Source: Myxocyprinus asiaticus | Lineage: Eukaryota > Chordata > Actinopteri > Cypriniformes > Catostomidae | Direction: 5' to 3' | DNA: 64,000 nt | Assembly: GCF_019703515.2 (NCBI RefSeq) | Contig: NC_059393.1 | Coordinates: 11,054,001-11,118,000 of the forward strand | Part shown: positions 1 to 26,689 of the stretch, piece by piece | Position numbering within the stretch: the stretch's first letter is position 1 | Layout of the letters: each line of letters opens with the position of its first letter | Program-made: the position numbers and the translations under genes | The notes under the pieces: generated by a model | The model's input: only the letters and a program-made list of their open reading frames with translations | Told to the model about the DNA's origin: nothing | Database searches by the model: none

Positions 1-130
1 AATTGGTGAAAAATCCACATAGAAAAGGTCTGTTTTCATTCGAGCTCAAAAATATATATCGGTAATCGGTGAATTTTCCCTCTCTAAAATCGGTATCAGT
101 CTCAAAAATCCCATATTGGTCGGGCTCTAC
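1..130. repeat. Transposon end fragment
   Basis: The stretch up to the words for 'atcggtatcagtctcaaa' and 'cccatattggtcgggctcta' resembles the common fish DNA-transposon terminus that reads ATCGGTATCGG...CCCATATCGG. Only one end is in the window and I see no coding sequence. The family is not assigned. Confidence 0.35.
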
Positions 131-1010
131 TAGCAATGCCCTTACAACCACTCAGAACACCCTAACAATGACCTAACTACCACTAGAATACCCTAGCAAC
201 CATCTAGCAATTCCCTAACAACCACTCAGAGCACCCTTGCAATGCCTTAGATTCCAATAGAATATCTATTAACTGTCCAGCAATGCCTTAACAACTCCGA
301 ACACCAAAGTGACTGCCTAAGAATGCCATAAACTAGTAACCATCTAGCAATGCCATATCAACCACTCAGAACCCCCTAGCTACCACTAGAATTCTCTAGC
401 AACCTTGTAGCAATGCCCTTGCAACCACTCAGTACCCCCTAGCTACCACCAGAATACTCTAACAAACTTGTAACAATGCCCTTGCAACCACACAGAACAC
501 CCTAACAATGTCCTAGCTACCACTAGAATACCCTAGCAACCATGTAGCAATGCCCTAGCAACCAACCAGAACACTAAAGCAACTGCCTTTGAATACCATA
601 CTTTAACAACCTTCTAGCAATGCACTAGCAATCACTCAGAACACCCTAGCAATGCCTTCGATACCACTAGAGTATCCTATTAACTGTCTAGCAATTCTCT
701 AACAACCACCCAGAACACCAAAGCAACTTCCTTAGAATGCCATTCTCTAGCAACCTTGTAGCAATGCCCTAGCAACCACCCTAGCAATGCCTTAGCTTCC
801 ACTATACCCTAGCACAGTGGTTCTCAATGTGTGTGAAAGTTGTTGTTATTTCAAAGGGGGGTGTGACCAAATAAATTTGAGAACCACTGCCCTAGCAACA
901 GTATAGCAATGCCCTAACAACCACCCAGAACACCTTAGCAACTGCCTTAGAATGCCATACTCTAGCTACCTTGTAGCAGTGTACTAGCAACCACTCAGAA
1001 CACATATTCA
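131..1010. repeat. Degenerate minisatellite (CCCTAGCAACCAC / AGCAATGCC units)
   Basis: About 0.9 kb is built from variants of a few phrases: CCCTAGCAACCACTCAGAACA, CTAGCAATGCCTTAG, ACCACTAGAATACC and AACTGCCTTAGAATGCCA. They alternate in a higher-order unit of very roughly 70-90 bp with many substitutions. There is no open frame. A small hAT-like element interrupts it at 815-889. Confidence 0.8.
815..889. mobile_element. Tiny hAT-type MITE (75 bp)
   Basis: The element starts CAGTGGTTCTCAA (815-827) and ends with its exact inverted copy TTGAGAACCACTG (877-889). CAG...CTG ends of this kind are typical of hAT elements. The flanks are CCCTAGCA at 807-814 and 890-897, an exact 8-bp direct repeat as hAT insertion makes. 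The host minisatellite itself contains that word repeatedly, so the duplication is supportive rather than decisive. It is non-coding. Confidence 0.7.
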
Positions 1011-1059
1011 CACTAGCGCCATCTTTGATTTTTAATGGGAATGACAAGGCTGTGAGGGA

Positions 1060-2290
1060 TAGACTTACCATCTCTTCAATGGCACAAACTGTATAAAGCT
1101 GTATAAAGCTCCTAGATCACATCTGATTTTCCACAACTCATGTTGTCTTGAGTTCTTTGTATACTGAATGTTCTTGGACTTGGAAAATAATAATAATAAT
1201 AATGATTTTGTAGCTGAACCAAACCAGACAGTTATTGAAGTGCAGAGGACATACTCAATGACTGCTGAGTAGAACTGTATCAGCAGCACCTGTGGCAGGT
1301 TGAACTTCCTCAAGTGCTGGAAGGAGGTGTTTGTGTGAAGTGAAGGTCAGAGCGGGTGTGGGGTGTGAGACTGGGCTTTTCAAATCTACAGTAAAACACA
1401 TTGAAGTCGTCAGCAAGTTGTTGGTTCCCTACAGTGTTGGGGGATGGTGTCTTGAAGATAGTAATGTCTTTCAGGCCTCTCCACACTGATGCAGGGTTGT
1501 TAGCTGAAAACTTGTTTTTCAGTTTCTCAGAGTAACTTCTTTTAGCCACTTTAATTTCCTTAGTGTGTTTTTGGCCTGATTGTACAAGATTTTAATCCCG
1601 TTTCTGTAAGCATCCTCTTTGACATGATGAAGCTGTCTGAGTTTTTCTGTAAACCATGGTTTGTCGTTGTTGAATGTTAAATAAGTCCTAGTAGGAATGT
1701 ACATATCCTCACAGAAACTGTCAGTCCTTACTACAGGTTTAGCTGATTTTAGTTTCTGCTTGTAGATCAGAAGATGAAGCAGACAATGATCAGAGAGTCC
1801 CAAAGCTGCTCTAGATAAAGAGCGATATGCATCCTTTAATGTTGTGTAGCAGTGGACCAGTATATTTCTGTCCCTGGTGGGGCATGTAATGTGCTGTCTT
1901 TATTTTGGCAATTTACGGGTGTGGTTGGCTTTGTTAAAATCACAGAGAATAATAATAAGTGAGTCCGAGTATTGTTGTTCCGTGTCTGTGATATGATCAG
2001 CCAGCTGTTGCAGCGCTGTATTCACACACGCGTGTGGAGGAGTATAAACACTCACCAGAATAATCTAGGAAAACTCCCGCAGCTAATAGAAAGGCTTACA
2101 GTTAATAAAGGGAGCTTCCAAATTAGGACAGCACATCTTCATTAACGTTGTTACATCTGTTCACCAACTTTCATTGATGTAAAAGCATGTTCCACCACCT
2201 CTCGTTTCCCCCATTAACTCCGAAATGCGATCCGCTCTGAAAAGCTGAAAGCCCGGCAGATGTAATACGCTGTCCAGAACGGCTTGTAGG
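1060..2290 (-). mobile_element. L2/CR1-group LINE fragment, 5' half
   Basis: Broken minus-strand frames resemble the linker between endonuclease and reverse transcriptase of fish L2/CR1-group LINEs (for example AKRSYSEKLKNKFSAN with SVWRGLKDIT, and PWFTEKLRQLHHVKEDAYR). 1990-2290 resembles the endonuclease-region DNA of the copies at 9.7-11.9 kb and 35.76-36.05 kb. It is frameshifted and has no reverse transcriptase, so it is dead. No gene is seen from 2290 to about 4190: that stretch is AT-rich with a GC-richer block at 2870-3180, and I could not classify it. Confidence 0.7.
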
Positions 2291-4199
2291 GAACAGTATG
2301 TGTGTTAGGAATTAAATTAAACTGTCCACATGTCTACATTATTGTTTACGGAAATTTTATAATGGAATTAGTCGCGTTTGACAACCATTATAAGAAAGAT
2401 AAATTACAGATAATTAGATTATTTGTCTGAATCAAATTCTCCACCATTAAAATCGTAATACAACGTCTTGTTGTATGCGCTCACTATTTCTATTGTAAGG
2501 AATTAGCTTTAATAAGGGAATTATGACAAATTCACTCAGAGTAATATAATTCTCATGGCTTATTAAAAATATCACAAATAATTTAGATATGAGCTTTGAA
2601 GCAAGATCTTTTAAAATCAAATAAAAAGATTATTTATCAAAATATACCACAGTCAAATATCTTTGAATACAAACAAGAATTTATTGCTAATCTAAACATA
2701 AAAACGAATCTAACACATACAAACATGAAACAGGTTGGTGAGTAAAGTGAAAGTAGCTTGAATGGAAATGATCTGTACAGAGAAAATGAACTTTATGGAG
2801 GCTGTAGACAATGCCTTGAGAACCATTGATACTTAATTCAGTCTAACTCGGTTTGCAATCGGGTAACTTGAATTATATTAGAGAGACACCAGCGCTTTCA
2901 GCAAAGTCTGGAGATGTACTTGCGTTGCTTGGTTCTTTGGCTCTTTGTAGAAAGTTCTGGTTGTTCCATCGATGTTTTGGACCTCTGTTAAGATCGTGGA
3001 TGTCTGTTGCTGGGATGATGAGGCGAGGCTTTGAAGCGAGGCCTTCCGTGAGGGAGTGTGTGGGTTGTAGCGCAGAGAAGAGCTTCCTCGGAACTTAATT
3101 CCGAGCCTTCCTAACTACATTGTACGGGACTTGAGGAGCAACAGAGTGCGGAGGATGAGGAGCTGAAGAGGTAGTGAAGAAGAAGAGTTCTTCCTTATAT
3201 TAACTTTTTGAGCTGAAATTGGCCACACCCCAAAGGTGTTCTGAGCCAATCAGAAGTGCCTTTTCAGTCACATGGTCATTTCTGTCCCTCCTTCTGATTG
3301 ATGATTGATGAGCCTTTGTCTGTGAAGGCTCCTGTTTCCCACTCAGAATAGGGCAATATTTAATCATGAACTTTTATATCTTGAAAATGGTGCAAGAGAC
3401 TTGACATTCGTTAACCTCAACATTCTCTACGTAAACAAACATGCATTTACGTTCTAAATATTTTGAATATTCAACGTGCAAGTAGCAAAACCTGAAATTA
3501 CCTGATTAAAAATCATAATGATTAATTAGTTTTACAACATGGATAATACAAGATTAAGGATTATAATCATCGATTTGTCAGTTATAATTGATTACAAATC
3601 ACTACACATTTTAAAAGGTACATCAGGCTATAATCATTAATTTGTCCATTAGAAAAGTGATCACAGGTCATAACATAATTTTCAGAATTATCTAGGAAGG
3701 CTACGTATTGTGTAAATTTGGTGCAAACAGGTAGGTTCTGTGCATTTTGAAGGCTAAACCACAAGTACTGTGACTTTGTGTGAAATGACCATGGATTCCT
3801 TTTTAGCTGCTGTTTGCAGAATAATGATTACAATGTCTCGTGATCTCCTGATTAGTTTTAATTTAAGTGTAGCAAATTGTTTATATCATTATATATAACA
3901 TTACATAAGGTAGTCTAACAATATCTAAAATATCTTCCTTTGTTCAGTGAAAGGGGCCACAGGATGCAGCTGGGAGACTTTTGGCACCAAATGTATAGAT
4001 TCATAGTTTTATGGCCTGGAAAGGCCCTAAGGTTATTCCTCCAGAAGGTTCCGCTTATTGCTTTGTGTGTCCTTTGGAATTTTTGCTGCCTGGTGCACCT
4101 AAAGGGCACCATCTTTGGCAGTCTCTTAGTTTTATGGCTTTGAGAAATTTCCAGAATTAAAAGGTTGGGTTTTCCTGGATTCAAGTCATTTTGCATAGC

Positions 4200-4390
4200 A
4201 ATTGTTCATTCTTCTGCACCTAATATACTACAGGCTTCACTAAGCCAGGTTTCTGTGAAGCAGAAGACAAGAATTTGAAACGTAAAGACAGCTTTGTGTC
4301 TCACAAAATAGGTTATTTCTGACAACATCTGGGTCAATATCAAAATATGTTGACTAACATGTCCCTTGACTTTTTTAGTCATGAAAAAGC
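4200..4390 (-). mobile_element. LINE endonuclease fragment
   Basis: On the minus strand the frame reads VFCFTETWLSEA, matching the CLTETWLS motif of LINE apurinic-type endonucleases. The same DNA words (cttcactaagccaggtttctgtgaag) recur near 35965. The flanks 4390-5640 are AT-rich and I see no gene there. Confidence 0.55.
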
Positions 4391-5988
4391 TTTCAAATAG
4401 CAATAAATAAAGGTATCATTCTATAACCTAACCTTTAATGATATGAAATGGCTTGACTCTGTTTTGCAAATGTTTTAGAAAATATATTTGAAATTGTCAA
4501 TTGCCTGAAAAAAATCCTTGTCCCCTTCACCTGGTACACCACTTCTATGACATGTAAAGTTATTTATGGATTTATTTTGTACTTATTTTTAATAAAAGCA
4601 TTAGTGCAAGGCCGAACAAGTGTGCAGAAAAGCTAAACAAAATTATTATTACTAATTTAAATAATTTAAAAATGATAGTTTGTCCCTTGATTTCATGGCA
4701 TTGGTGTTATCAATGTTAAAACCTTTTTTTATTTTTTTATTTATTTATTTTTTTTAAATACAAAAAGTTGTGGGAAATAATTTAAGGTCAAAGCTGCTTA
4801 AATAAGCATAAGTGAAATAAGTGATTTTTTTCCCCCCAGTATGTTAAAAAGTTATTAAATCACATTTTAACTAATATATTCACAAAAATATTTGTTGTTG
4901 TACCCCATTAAACCCTTAAAATGTGGTGTTGTAACCCATTTAACCCTCATTAGTGTTAACTTGCTTCGTTCGTGAAACAAAAGATAATAAAAGAACAACA
5001 GCCAAGTTATCCTTTATGAATAAAAATTTATGTCAACATGTTACAATATGTTTACCCTCAGCGTTTATAGGCAAAAACTGAACTGAATGGAAAATTTCAA
5101 TATTTTGCAATTTCGGTCAGTTCCTTGCATAAATCTGTTGTGTGACTTTAGAAAACATGGAATACAGCATGAGTCATATGGACTACTGTTTACGGACCCA
5201 GTTATTCACTTTTGTTGGAACGCGAAGTGCGTTTTAAGGGAGCGCACTACAATTGCACATCAATTTCGTAATGAATGAACCAAGAATTGTTACTGTGAGA
5301 ATATGTAGTTAAAGATACACATTGAGATATGTTGTACTTGTAATAAGTGCTGTTTTATAAAAATCAATTAACTGAATGAATAAAATATTTTTAAAATTAA
5401 CAAATAAAGAATTAGTTTTAATGACATCTCAAGCATAGTCCTTGAAAACAAAAATGTGCATGAAAAGTCCTTGAATTTTACTTTAAAGCATCTGTACGAT
5501 CCCTGAGTATACTTCATTTGACTATGTGCACATACAAAGGTGATTGGAGCATGTGCGCTACGACTGCTATGAGATACTGGACTATTTCTCCTCAGGAGTT
5601 TAAACCCATAAAGATGTCTTTATATTCCTTCAGACACGAGTTATACAAATGCAGGTATTTCCTGACCTCCTTACACACGTGCTGTTGATGTACACGTCCA
5701 CTGTTGTTGTTTTCTGTTTATTAGATCTTCGAGCACTTCTTTGTGATGGCAACGGTTCAATTGTGTGTTGCCACCTTGTGGGCTGACTAATTAGTGCAAA
5801 TAAATCCAGGTGTATACTGCACATTCAGAGTATGGGTCGCACGCTTTCAGGGCTCGAACACTCTGCTGATGACGAAATTTGTGTCACGCATCCTGAATGC
5901 AGACGCCAAGCATTCACGTCTAACCGAAGTATACTTTGGGCTTTAAAGTATCTTGTTAATTGAGACTTATTGTATTGCTTTCCATCAG

Positions 5989-7780
5989 ATGATGAGGAAC
6001 TGGATGCAGAGGGTGTTATCGACCCTGGGATGGAGTATATTCCTCCACCCAGCATGCGTCTGGCCACTGGCACCATCATGGTCAGGAGAAAGCTGTGTCT
6101 AGCCGAGCTGATCAAACAGGAAATTGAAAGTGAAGATGAAGAGCGGGCCAGAGACAGCTTGTTGCCCACAGAACGGGGTCGTGTTGTGGAGCGGAGGAAG
6201 GTTCTCCAGGATAAGGGCGAGGGCTGCATGTCTTTGCTCAACCCTCGCTACACATTCATAAGCCTCTACGAGGAACGCATGCTACTCCACAATCTGGAGG
6301 CATGTCCACAAGCTCTGGCCATCACACCGCAGGCCAAACGACTGCATCGCAAACTGCTTGTGCGGCAGGCGAAAAGGGAGCGAGGGCTTCCCCTGCTGAA
6401 TGTGGATCAGGCTGTTAGTGCAACGCTAAGCCTGGTTGGGGGTGTGTATGGGGCACAGGGGGGATTGGCCAGCCAAAGGACGAGTGGAGAAGAGAAATAT
6501 AGAAAGACCAGCCAGGACCTGTGTGTACTTGATCGCTTTCAGGTAACATATTCAAGTTGTGTACTTGATCGCTTTCAGGTAACATATTCAAGTTAACTCA
6601 CAGTAACCTCAGAGCACAACAGAGTATACAAGCTACATTATTATGCTGACTTTTGCTGAGTAATGTGTTACAAAGTTCTGTTTGGTGTTGTTATTCAGTC
6701 AACAGTGTCTGTATGGAAAGGGTTCTTTCAGCCCACAGTGTCATTCTGGCACAGGCTAATGGGATCTGATGCGTGTATGGATCAAAGTATCAAGAGCCCC
6801 TACACATCCAGAGTGCTCAAGCTATATATCAGGTACTTTCTCAGACTACGCAGTTTAAAGAGGACACATCGTGGGAAACAGAGTTTGATGCACTATAGAC
6901 ACCTCAACTAACTTTATAAATGGACTTTAAACAAAAAGATCCATTTTATGGTTAGCTTTTGAATGTGTATAAAAATTAATCTTTCTGCAGAAGAGACTAT
7001 GAGAGCCGGCCACTGAAGCTACGTCTGCTCTCTGAGATCCGAGCATATCATCACAGGAACGACCCTTCCTGGGTACCTGAACCTGACGCACCTATAGACT
7101 ACTGCTATGTACGGCCCAATCACATCCCTTCCGCCAACTCAATGTGTCGAGACATCTTTTGGCCTGGTAATCATCGCTTATTCTTCATCTGAAATTTCTT
7201 CACTGTACCATCATGCAGATTTTCTTTGACAGCTGTGTTAAGTTCCCAGACATGACTACTTAATATAAGTTCCTGATGGTTTAGGTGCATAACAAGCTGT
7301 TCTATCCAACAGGAATTGACCTGTCAGAGTGCCTGCAGTACCCAGACTTCAGCGTGATTGTGCTTTATAAGAAAGTTGTGATTGGTTTTGGCTTCATGGT
7401 GCCGGATGTGAAGTACAATGAGGCCTACATCTCCTTCTTGCTGGTACATCCGGAGTGGAGGCGAGCTGGTATCGCCACATTCATGATATACCATCTCATA
7501 CAGGTAAGGCATACTCACTTTGATTAACATAGGGCTGAGTTTCCTAGCATATGGTATGGGAAATAGTTGAGGAATCTTTGTTCTCTGTTTCGTCTCTTCT
7601 CTGTAGACATGTATGGGAAAGGATGTGACTCTACATGTGTCAGCAAGCAACCCTGCCATGCTTATCTACCAGAAGTTCGGCTTTAAGACCGAGGAGTACA
7701 TCCTAGACTTCTATGATAAATACTACCCAGTGGATAGTAAAGAGTGTAGACATGCCTTCTTCCTGCGTTTGCGACACTGA
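5989..7780 (+). CDS. KAT14: KAT14 (CSRP2BP/ATAC2) lysine acetyltransferase, C-terminal half
   Basis: KAT14 is the GNAT-family histone acetyltransferase subunit of the nuclear ATAC coactivator complex. Five exons with canonical GT/AG borders and matching phases: 5989-6542, 6699-6832, 6991-7166, 7313-7503 and 7607-7780 (stop TGA). The translation begins DDEELDAEGVIDPGMEYIPP, has the conserved block LEACPQALAITPQAKRLHRK and SPYTSRVLK, and ends with the acetyltransferase fold. The acetyl-CoA loop is RRAGIATFMI (motif R/Q-x-x-G-x-G/A), followed by YQKFGFKTEEY and the C-terminus FFLRLRH. Human KAT14 has 782 residues; roughly the last 390 are here. The N-terminal half is not detectable in the 6 kb upstream, so it lies outside the window behind a repeat-filled intron or is lost. 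The donor of the first visible exon sits in a 36-bp tandem duplication (see findings). The 3' end converges on DZANK1. Confidence 0.95.
6523..6594 (+). repeat. 36-bp tandem duplication carrying the KAT14 exon end and splice donor
   Basis: 6523-6558 and 6559-6594 are identical 36-bp units. Each contains the exon end coding V-L-D-R-F-Q and the donor CAG|GTAACA, so donors lie at 6543 and 6579. Since 36 is a multiple of three and the insert has no stop, use of the second donor would add 12 residues in frame. Confidence 0.95.
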
Positions 7781-8210
7781 GGATCCTTGAGATCTGACTG
7801 AACAGCTATGGACTTGCTCTAGCCTTTCAGAGTATAATCTTTTATCCACGAGACGTATACTTTGGCCTTGAGTTGACAGTTTAGACCTCCATTTTAGGTT
7901 TAGGACATTGTTGTGCCAGTTGTGTTAAAAAAGGTACATTGTTGTCCAGTGGCACAGCACTGAAGAATCACTATGATCCACACAGCACAAACTGGAGATG
8001 ATCTAAGATGTCGGCTTGGGAGTGTTTATTTCTATGTTATTTGTGTGATTCCACAAAGTCACGTTTGTCTTACTTCATGTTTATTGAGGGTTAGTCAGAC
8101 TGTTTTTTTTGTTTTGTTTTTTGTTTGATGTTTAAACCAAAGGGTTCAGTTTATACACCAGCAGTGGAGATGTTGTCCTCCATGTCGTGAATCTTGTCAC
8201 ATAACTGTTT

Positions 8211-8216
8211 AATAAA
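8211..8216 (+). terminator. KAT14 polyadenylation signal
   Basis: AATAAA lies 431 bp after the KAT14 stop, followed by a GT-rich stretch ending in TATTGTACG. It is the first canonical hexamer downstream, so 7781 to about 8235 is the likely 3' UTR. Confidence 0.7.
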
Positions 8217-8464
8217 TATGTAAATGTTTTATATTGTACGTTTTGCTTCCTAATTCATTTTCCTTTTTAACTTTTTGAATCAAGTGTATACAAATCACAA
8301 TTTCTCGTAAAGTAATAGAACAGACCAAAATGTGCCAAATGCATTATAATTATATTTGGAAGTATTGGTCCAAATTGACATGCATATGGATATATTCACA
8401 TCATATCTCCATTAAAATATCTTTGTTTGTGTTCTGCAGAAGTAAAAAAAAAAAAAAAGTAATG

Positions 8465-8530
8465 CGAGTGTGAGACGACATAAGGGTGAGTAAATGATGA
8501 GAATTATTATTTTAGGGTGAACTATAACAA
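8465..8530. repeat. Angel-like element, right-end remnant
   Basis: GAGGGTGAGTAAATGATGAGA-type sequence followed by AGGGTGAACTATA matches the right terminus of the TTAA-flanked inverted-repeat family seen complete at 15532-16168. A second remnant of the same end lies near 9115-9165. Confidence 0.6.
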
Positions 8531-8695
8531 TGACCACCAGGAAATAACACTCTTCTTAAAAATTGACTGAGTCATACATCAATGATCATGGCAAAAACAG
8601 AACACGCTGTATTGTCATTGATAAATGTTTGGTCTCGATGGTAGTCTATCTCATGAGAATGTATCCAGTCTTGAGGGGTTTCTGGCCATGGTGTG

Positions 8696-22818
<14,123 letters not shown>

Positions 22819-22983
22819 TTACTGGGGAATGTTTAGAAATACACTGGTTTTCTGGGTGGTGACTTACTGGCTTAAGTCAGAAGAGCCAAACACCAAGTTT
22901 CTGTGATATTATGGTCCATAGATTTTGCTTGGGGTCCTCCTATGTAAATCTAGGGGATTTTTTTCAGCCATTTTTAATCCTCC

Positions 22984-23075
22984 AGGGTGGGCCTGGGTAG
23001 CTCAGCAAGTACTGGAGTCACGAGTTCGAATCCAGGGTGTGCTAAGTGACTCCAGCCAGGTCTCCTTAGAAATTA
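22984..23075 (+). mobile_element. tRNA-derived SINE, truncated head
   Basis: The sequence contains GGGCCTGGGTAGCTCAGCAA (box A), CGAGTTCGAATCC (box B) and GACTCCAGCCAGGTCTCC. It matches the heads of the longer SINEs at 41905 and 57465 but lacks their middle and 3' parts and a few bases after box A. Confidence 0.8.
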
Positions 23076-23339
23076 AATAGCTCACTTCTCCTCAACAAGC
23101 CTTATGATTTGAGGTGTCATTCATATCCATAGCATATAGTGCAGAATAAGTTTAATGGTGCACTCAGTAAATTTAAGTAATTCCTAATTTAAAAAGAAAA
23201 AAAACATTTTTATATGTTTAAACCAATGTACACTCACATAAGATGAAGAATCTAGTCATATCAATAGCTTTTACTTTTCAGTGATGCTGCATGCATACCA
23301 CTCGGTGTCAAAACAAGTCCAGGGCAACAAAAGAGGTTC

Positions 23340-26300
23340 CTGTTCCTGCTAGTGATCGTGTTTGTATCCTGCTAGCCTGCTTAGCATTGCTTATCTTTCT
23401 ATTTTCAGTGTTTAATCTTTAATCTCTCCCATTTATCGTGAGCATTGTTTTTCCCACTTTTATACTTTTTAACGCGATACAGCTACATGCATTTTACTGC
23501 GCACACCCGCCTTTCTACTTTTATCATGATTAAACTGCGTGCACACATTTTTTACAAGGATCATTGCATCAGTCTCAAACCACTGGTGATCAGGAACCAC
23601 CACCACAACAATTACATGAGGGATTCACATCGATCTCAAACACCCGTTGATCAAAAACCACCACCACAACAACAACAAACAATTATGGTAAGTCATGGCA
23701 TCACCTCACATTATCGCTAATACTACCACGTCACATGTTTACTATAGCTTCTTCAATCAGCAGTGAGGGATTAAATGTAGATGTAAAGAAATTAGTAAAG
23801 CTGATGGAGAAGATGAGTTAGAGACATGTATACAAATGTTAGTGGAGGTCAGTGAGAAAGAGAAGCTGGTAGATACGGTTTCGGATATGGGTAGTACACA
23901 CACACTTTGGTACCGGCTGTAGAGTCCCCGCAGCAGGGTGTTTGGAAGACGTCTTGGCAGCATACTTGTAGGGCAAAGCGACACCACTCTCCCATTCCTG
24001 TTAGGATTTCCAATCGATTCTCCCCACTCAGTGATGCACCCATTGAGAATCATGTTGAAAGCACCCTTGTTATTGGTGACTCTATTGTAAGGAACGTGGA
24101 AATAGAGACTCCAGACACTATTGTTAAATGCATTTCGGGTACCAGAGTGTCTAACATCAGATCAAATTTACAAGTGCTGACTAATGCTAAACGTAGAGTC
24201 TGTACTATCGATGTCCGGCTTCACCAGTCCGAGATCACTAAAGATCATTTTAAAGAGGTGTGTGAACTTGCAAAAACTATTTCTGGCCCCCTCCCTACTC
24301 ATCATGGTGACTAGGTTTATAGTAGATTAGTGTCACTGAACGGCTGGATGTCTGAGTGGTGTCCAGAGAATAGCATAGGATTCATAGACAATTGGAAGAG
24401 TTTTTGGGGAAGACCTGACCTGCTATAGAGAGATGGACTCCATCCCTCCAGGGAAGGTGCCACTCTCCATTCTAGTAACATGGCTAATAGTCTTAATAGT
24501 GATAGTATTTGACTAACTGGGGGCCAAGTCAGGAAGCAGACAGAATGGCTTAACCATCCATCTGCAAGCTGCCTTGGGATGTCATACAGGTCACATAAAC
24601 TGCAACACATAGAGAATGAATCACCTATATATCATATAGAGACTGTGTCTGTTCCCCGAAAGGTAGGGCTACTAAACATTAGATTGCTGTCATACAAATC
24701 AGTAACTGTAAATGAAATTATTACACATCATAGTTTGGATTCGATCTGTTTGACTAAAACCTAGATTAGGTTCCCCGGCCCCTAATAAGGCTAAGGCTGA
24801 CCGGAGACGGCAGTGCTACAGAGAGAGAGAGTTACGGACAGCTGTCCAACACCTGAGTGTGTTTGTGTCCTTTTGGTTAAGTTTATCATTAAGCCTTTAT
24901 CTATATTGTCAAGCCGGTTCTCGCCGCCTCCTTTCCATTGAACTGTGTTACACTACACTTTACAGTGATATTTTTACTGTTACTCAAAGTTTAATTCTTT
25001 TGAACTGATAATGCTTTATGTGAAATTGTCAGATATAAATAAAAATCTTTGTCATCTTTTGTTCTTGCAACATTATATAGACCACCAGGGCCATATTCTG
25101 AATTCCTTTGAGAATTTGCTGATTTTCTGTCAGATCTACTGGTAGGCTGTGGATAGAGCTTTAATCATAGGTGACGATTCAACATCCACATAGATAATGA
25201 AAATGATATACTGGGATTAGCATTTATCGATATTCTCAACTCTGTTGGGGTTAGACAAAATGTGACAGGTCCAACCCATCCCCAAAATCATACGCTAGAT
25301 CTAATTTTGTCATATGGAATTGATGTTGATAATATAGAAATTCTGCCACAGAGCGATGATATCTCAGATCATTACCTCGTCTCTTGTATGCTGCGCTTAG
25401 CAAAGGTCATGCAATCTATGCAACGTTATCATTCAGGTAGAACTTTTCTTTCAACTACTTAAGATAGCTTCACTAATAATCTTCCAGATTTGTCTCAAAT
25501 ACTCAGTAAGCCAAAATGTTCAGAAGAACTTGATGTTGTCACAGAAAATATGGATACAGTCTTCTCTAACACACTAGATAGTGTTGCCCCCCTTCAATTA
25601 AAGTTAAAGAGAAAAATCCCGCACCATGGTACAATGATTACACTCATGCTCTCAAGAGAGCAGCTCAGAAAATGGAGCGTAAGTGGAAGAATACAAAATT
25701 AGAGGTATTTTGGGTGCTTGGAAGGATAGTGTCTCTAACTACAGACTGGCCCTAAAAACTGCCAGGTCCACATATTTGAGCAAACTCACAGAAAATAACC
25801 ACAACAATCCTAGGTGTTTATTTAGAACTGTGGCTAAATTGGTTAGGAATAAAACTTCGATTGAACCAGATATTCCATCGCAGCATAGTAGTAATGATTT
25901 TATGAATTTCTTTAAATTCCAAAATTGGAATTACACATCCATCTGCCACAGCACCCCAGAAGACTAAAATTATTCCCTACGATCAACTTTAATCCTTTGC
26001 TTTTATAGGTCAGGAAGAGCTAACAAAAATGATCAAAACATCAAAATCAACAACATGAATGTTAGACCCAGTACCGACTAAACTCCTAAAAGAGGTGTTT
26101 CCTGTAATCTCAGAACCTCTTAGTATTATTAACTCATTATTCTTAGGGCATGTCCCAAGAAATTTTAAACTTGCAGTTATCAAACCACTTATCATGAAAC
26201 TACAGCTTGACCCAGGAGAATTTACTTATTATAGACGGATTTCAAATCTCCCATTTACAGTATGTTGAAAATACTAGAAAAGATGTCCTCACAACTATAT

Positions 26301-26520
26301 ACCATTTCTCTGTATAAAATGAACATATGAAGAATTTCGGTCAGGATTTAGGCCCCATCATAGTACAGAGACTGCACTTATCAGAGTTACAAATGACTTG
26401 TTCTTATCATCTGATCGCGACTTCATTTCTCTTCTAGTGCTCTTAGATCTTAGTGTTGCCTTCGACACCATAAATTATGACTTTCTCTTGGACCTAAATA
26501 TTGATCTGTGAACACACAAT
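23340..26520 (+). mobile_element. Degenerate LINE with SGNH-type ORF1, endonuclease and reverse transcriptase
   Basis: A plus-strand LINE corpse. 23907-24314 has the esterase-like ORF1 block TLVIGDSIVRNV. 24600-25460 has endonuclease remains (VGLLNIRLLSYKS, GPTHPQNHTLDLILSYGI with ISDHYLV). 25490-26480 has linker and reverse transcriptase remains (LDPVPTKLLKEVFP, RSGFRPHHSTETAL, LLDLSVAFDTINYDFL). Frames change many times and the catalytic FADD region is missing. A foreign block at about 24775-24955 interrupts it and looks like the end of an LTR. No gene of the host is visible here. Confidence 0.8.
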
Positions 26521-26689
26521 GAGCGTGTATACATGCACACCAATACAAAATCAGCTTAATGAAATAACCCATTTTACGGGTTATAGGTATACTGATATAT
26601 TGAACAGAGGAATCACCAGCTCCATTTTCACTTCCCTTCAAATTCATAAATGGTGCAGTGGCGACATAAAAATCCTGAATTGAATATAA

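Noticed and set aside
2460..3560. Possible LTR in this AT-rich stretch with a GC-richer centre
   Set aside because: I could not find a matching second LTR, terminal TG...CA pair or target duplication.
3940..4143. 67-residue plus-strand frame and 93-residue minus-strand frame over the same bases
   Set aside because: No similarity that I recognise, no splice context, and overlap with LINE-like DNA.
6732..6738. Alternative acceptors inside the second KAT14 exon (TTTCAG and CCACAG)
   Set aside because: The acceptor at 6698 keeps STVSVWKGFFQPTVSFW, which has the same length as the human segment; 6732 would shorten it and 6739 breaks the frame.
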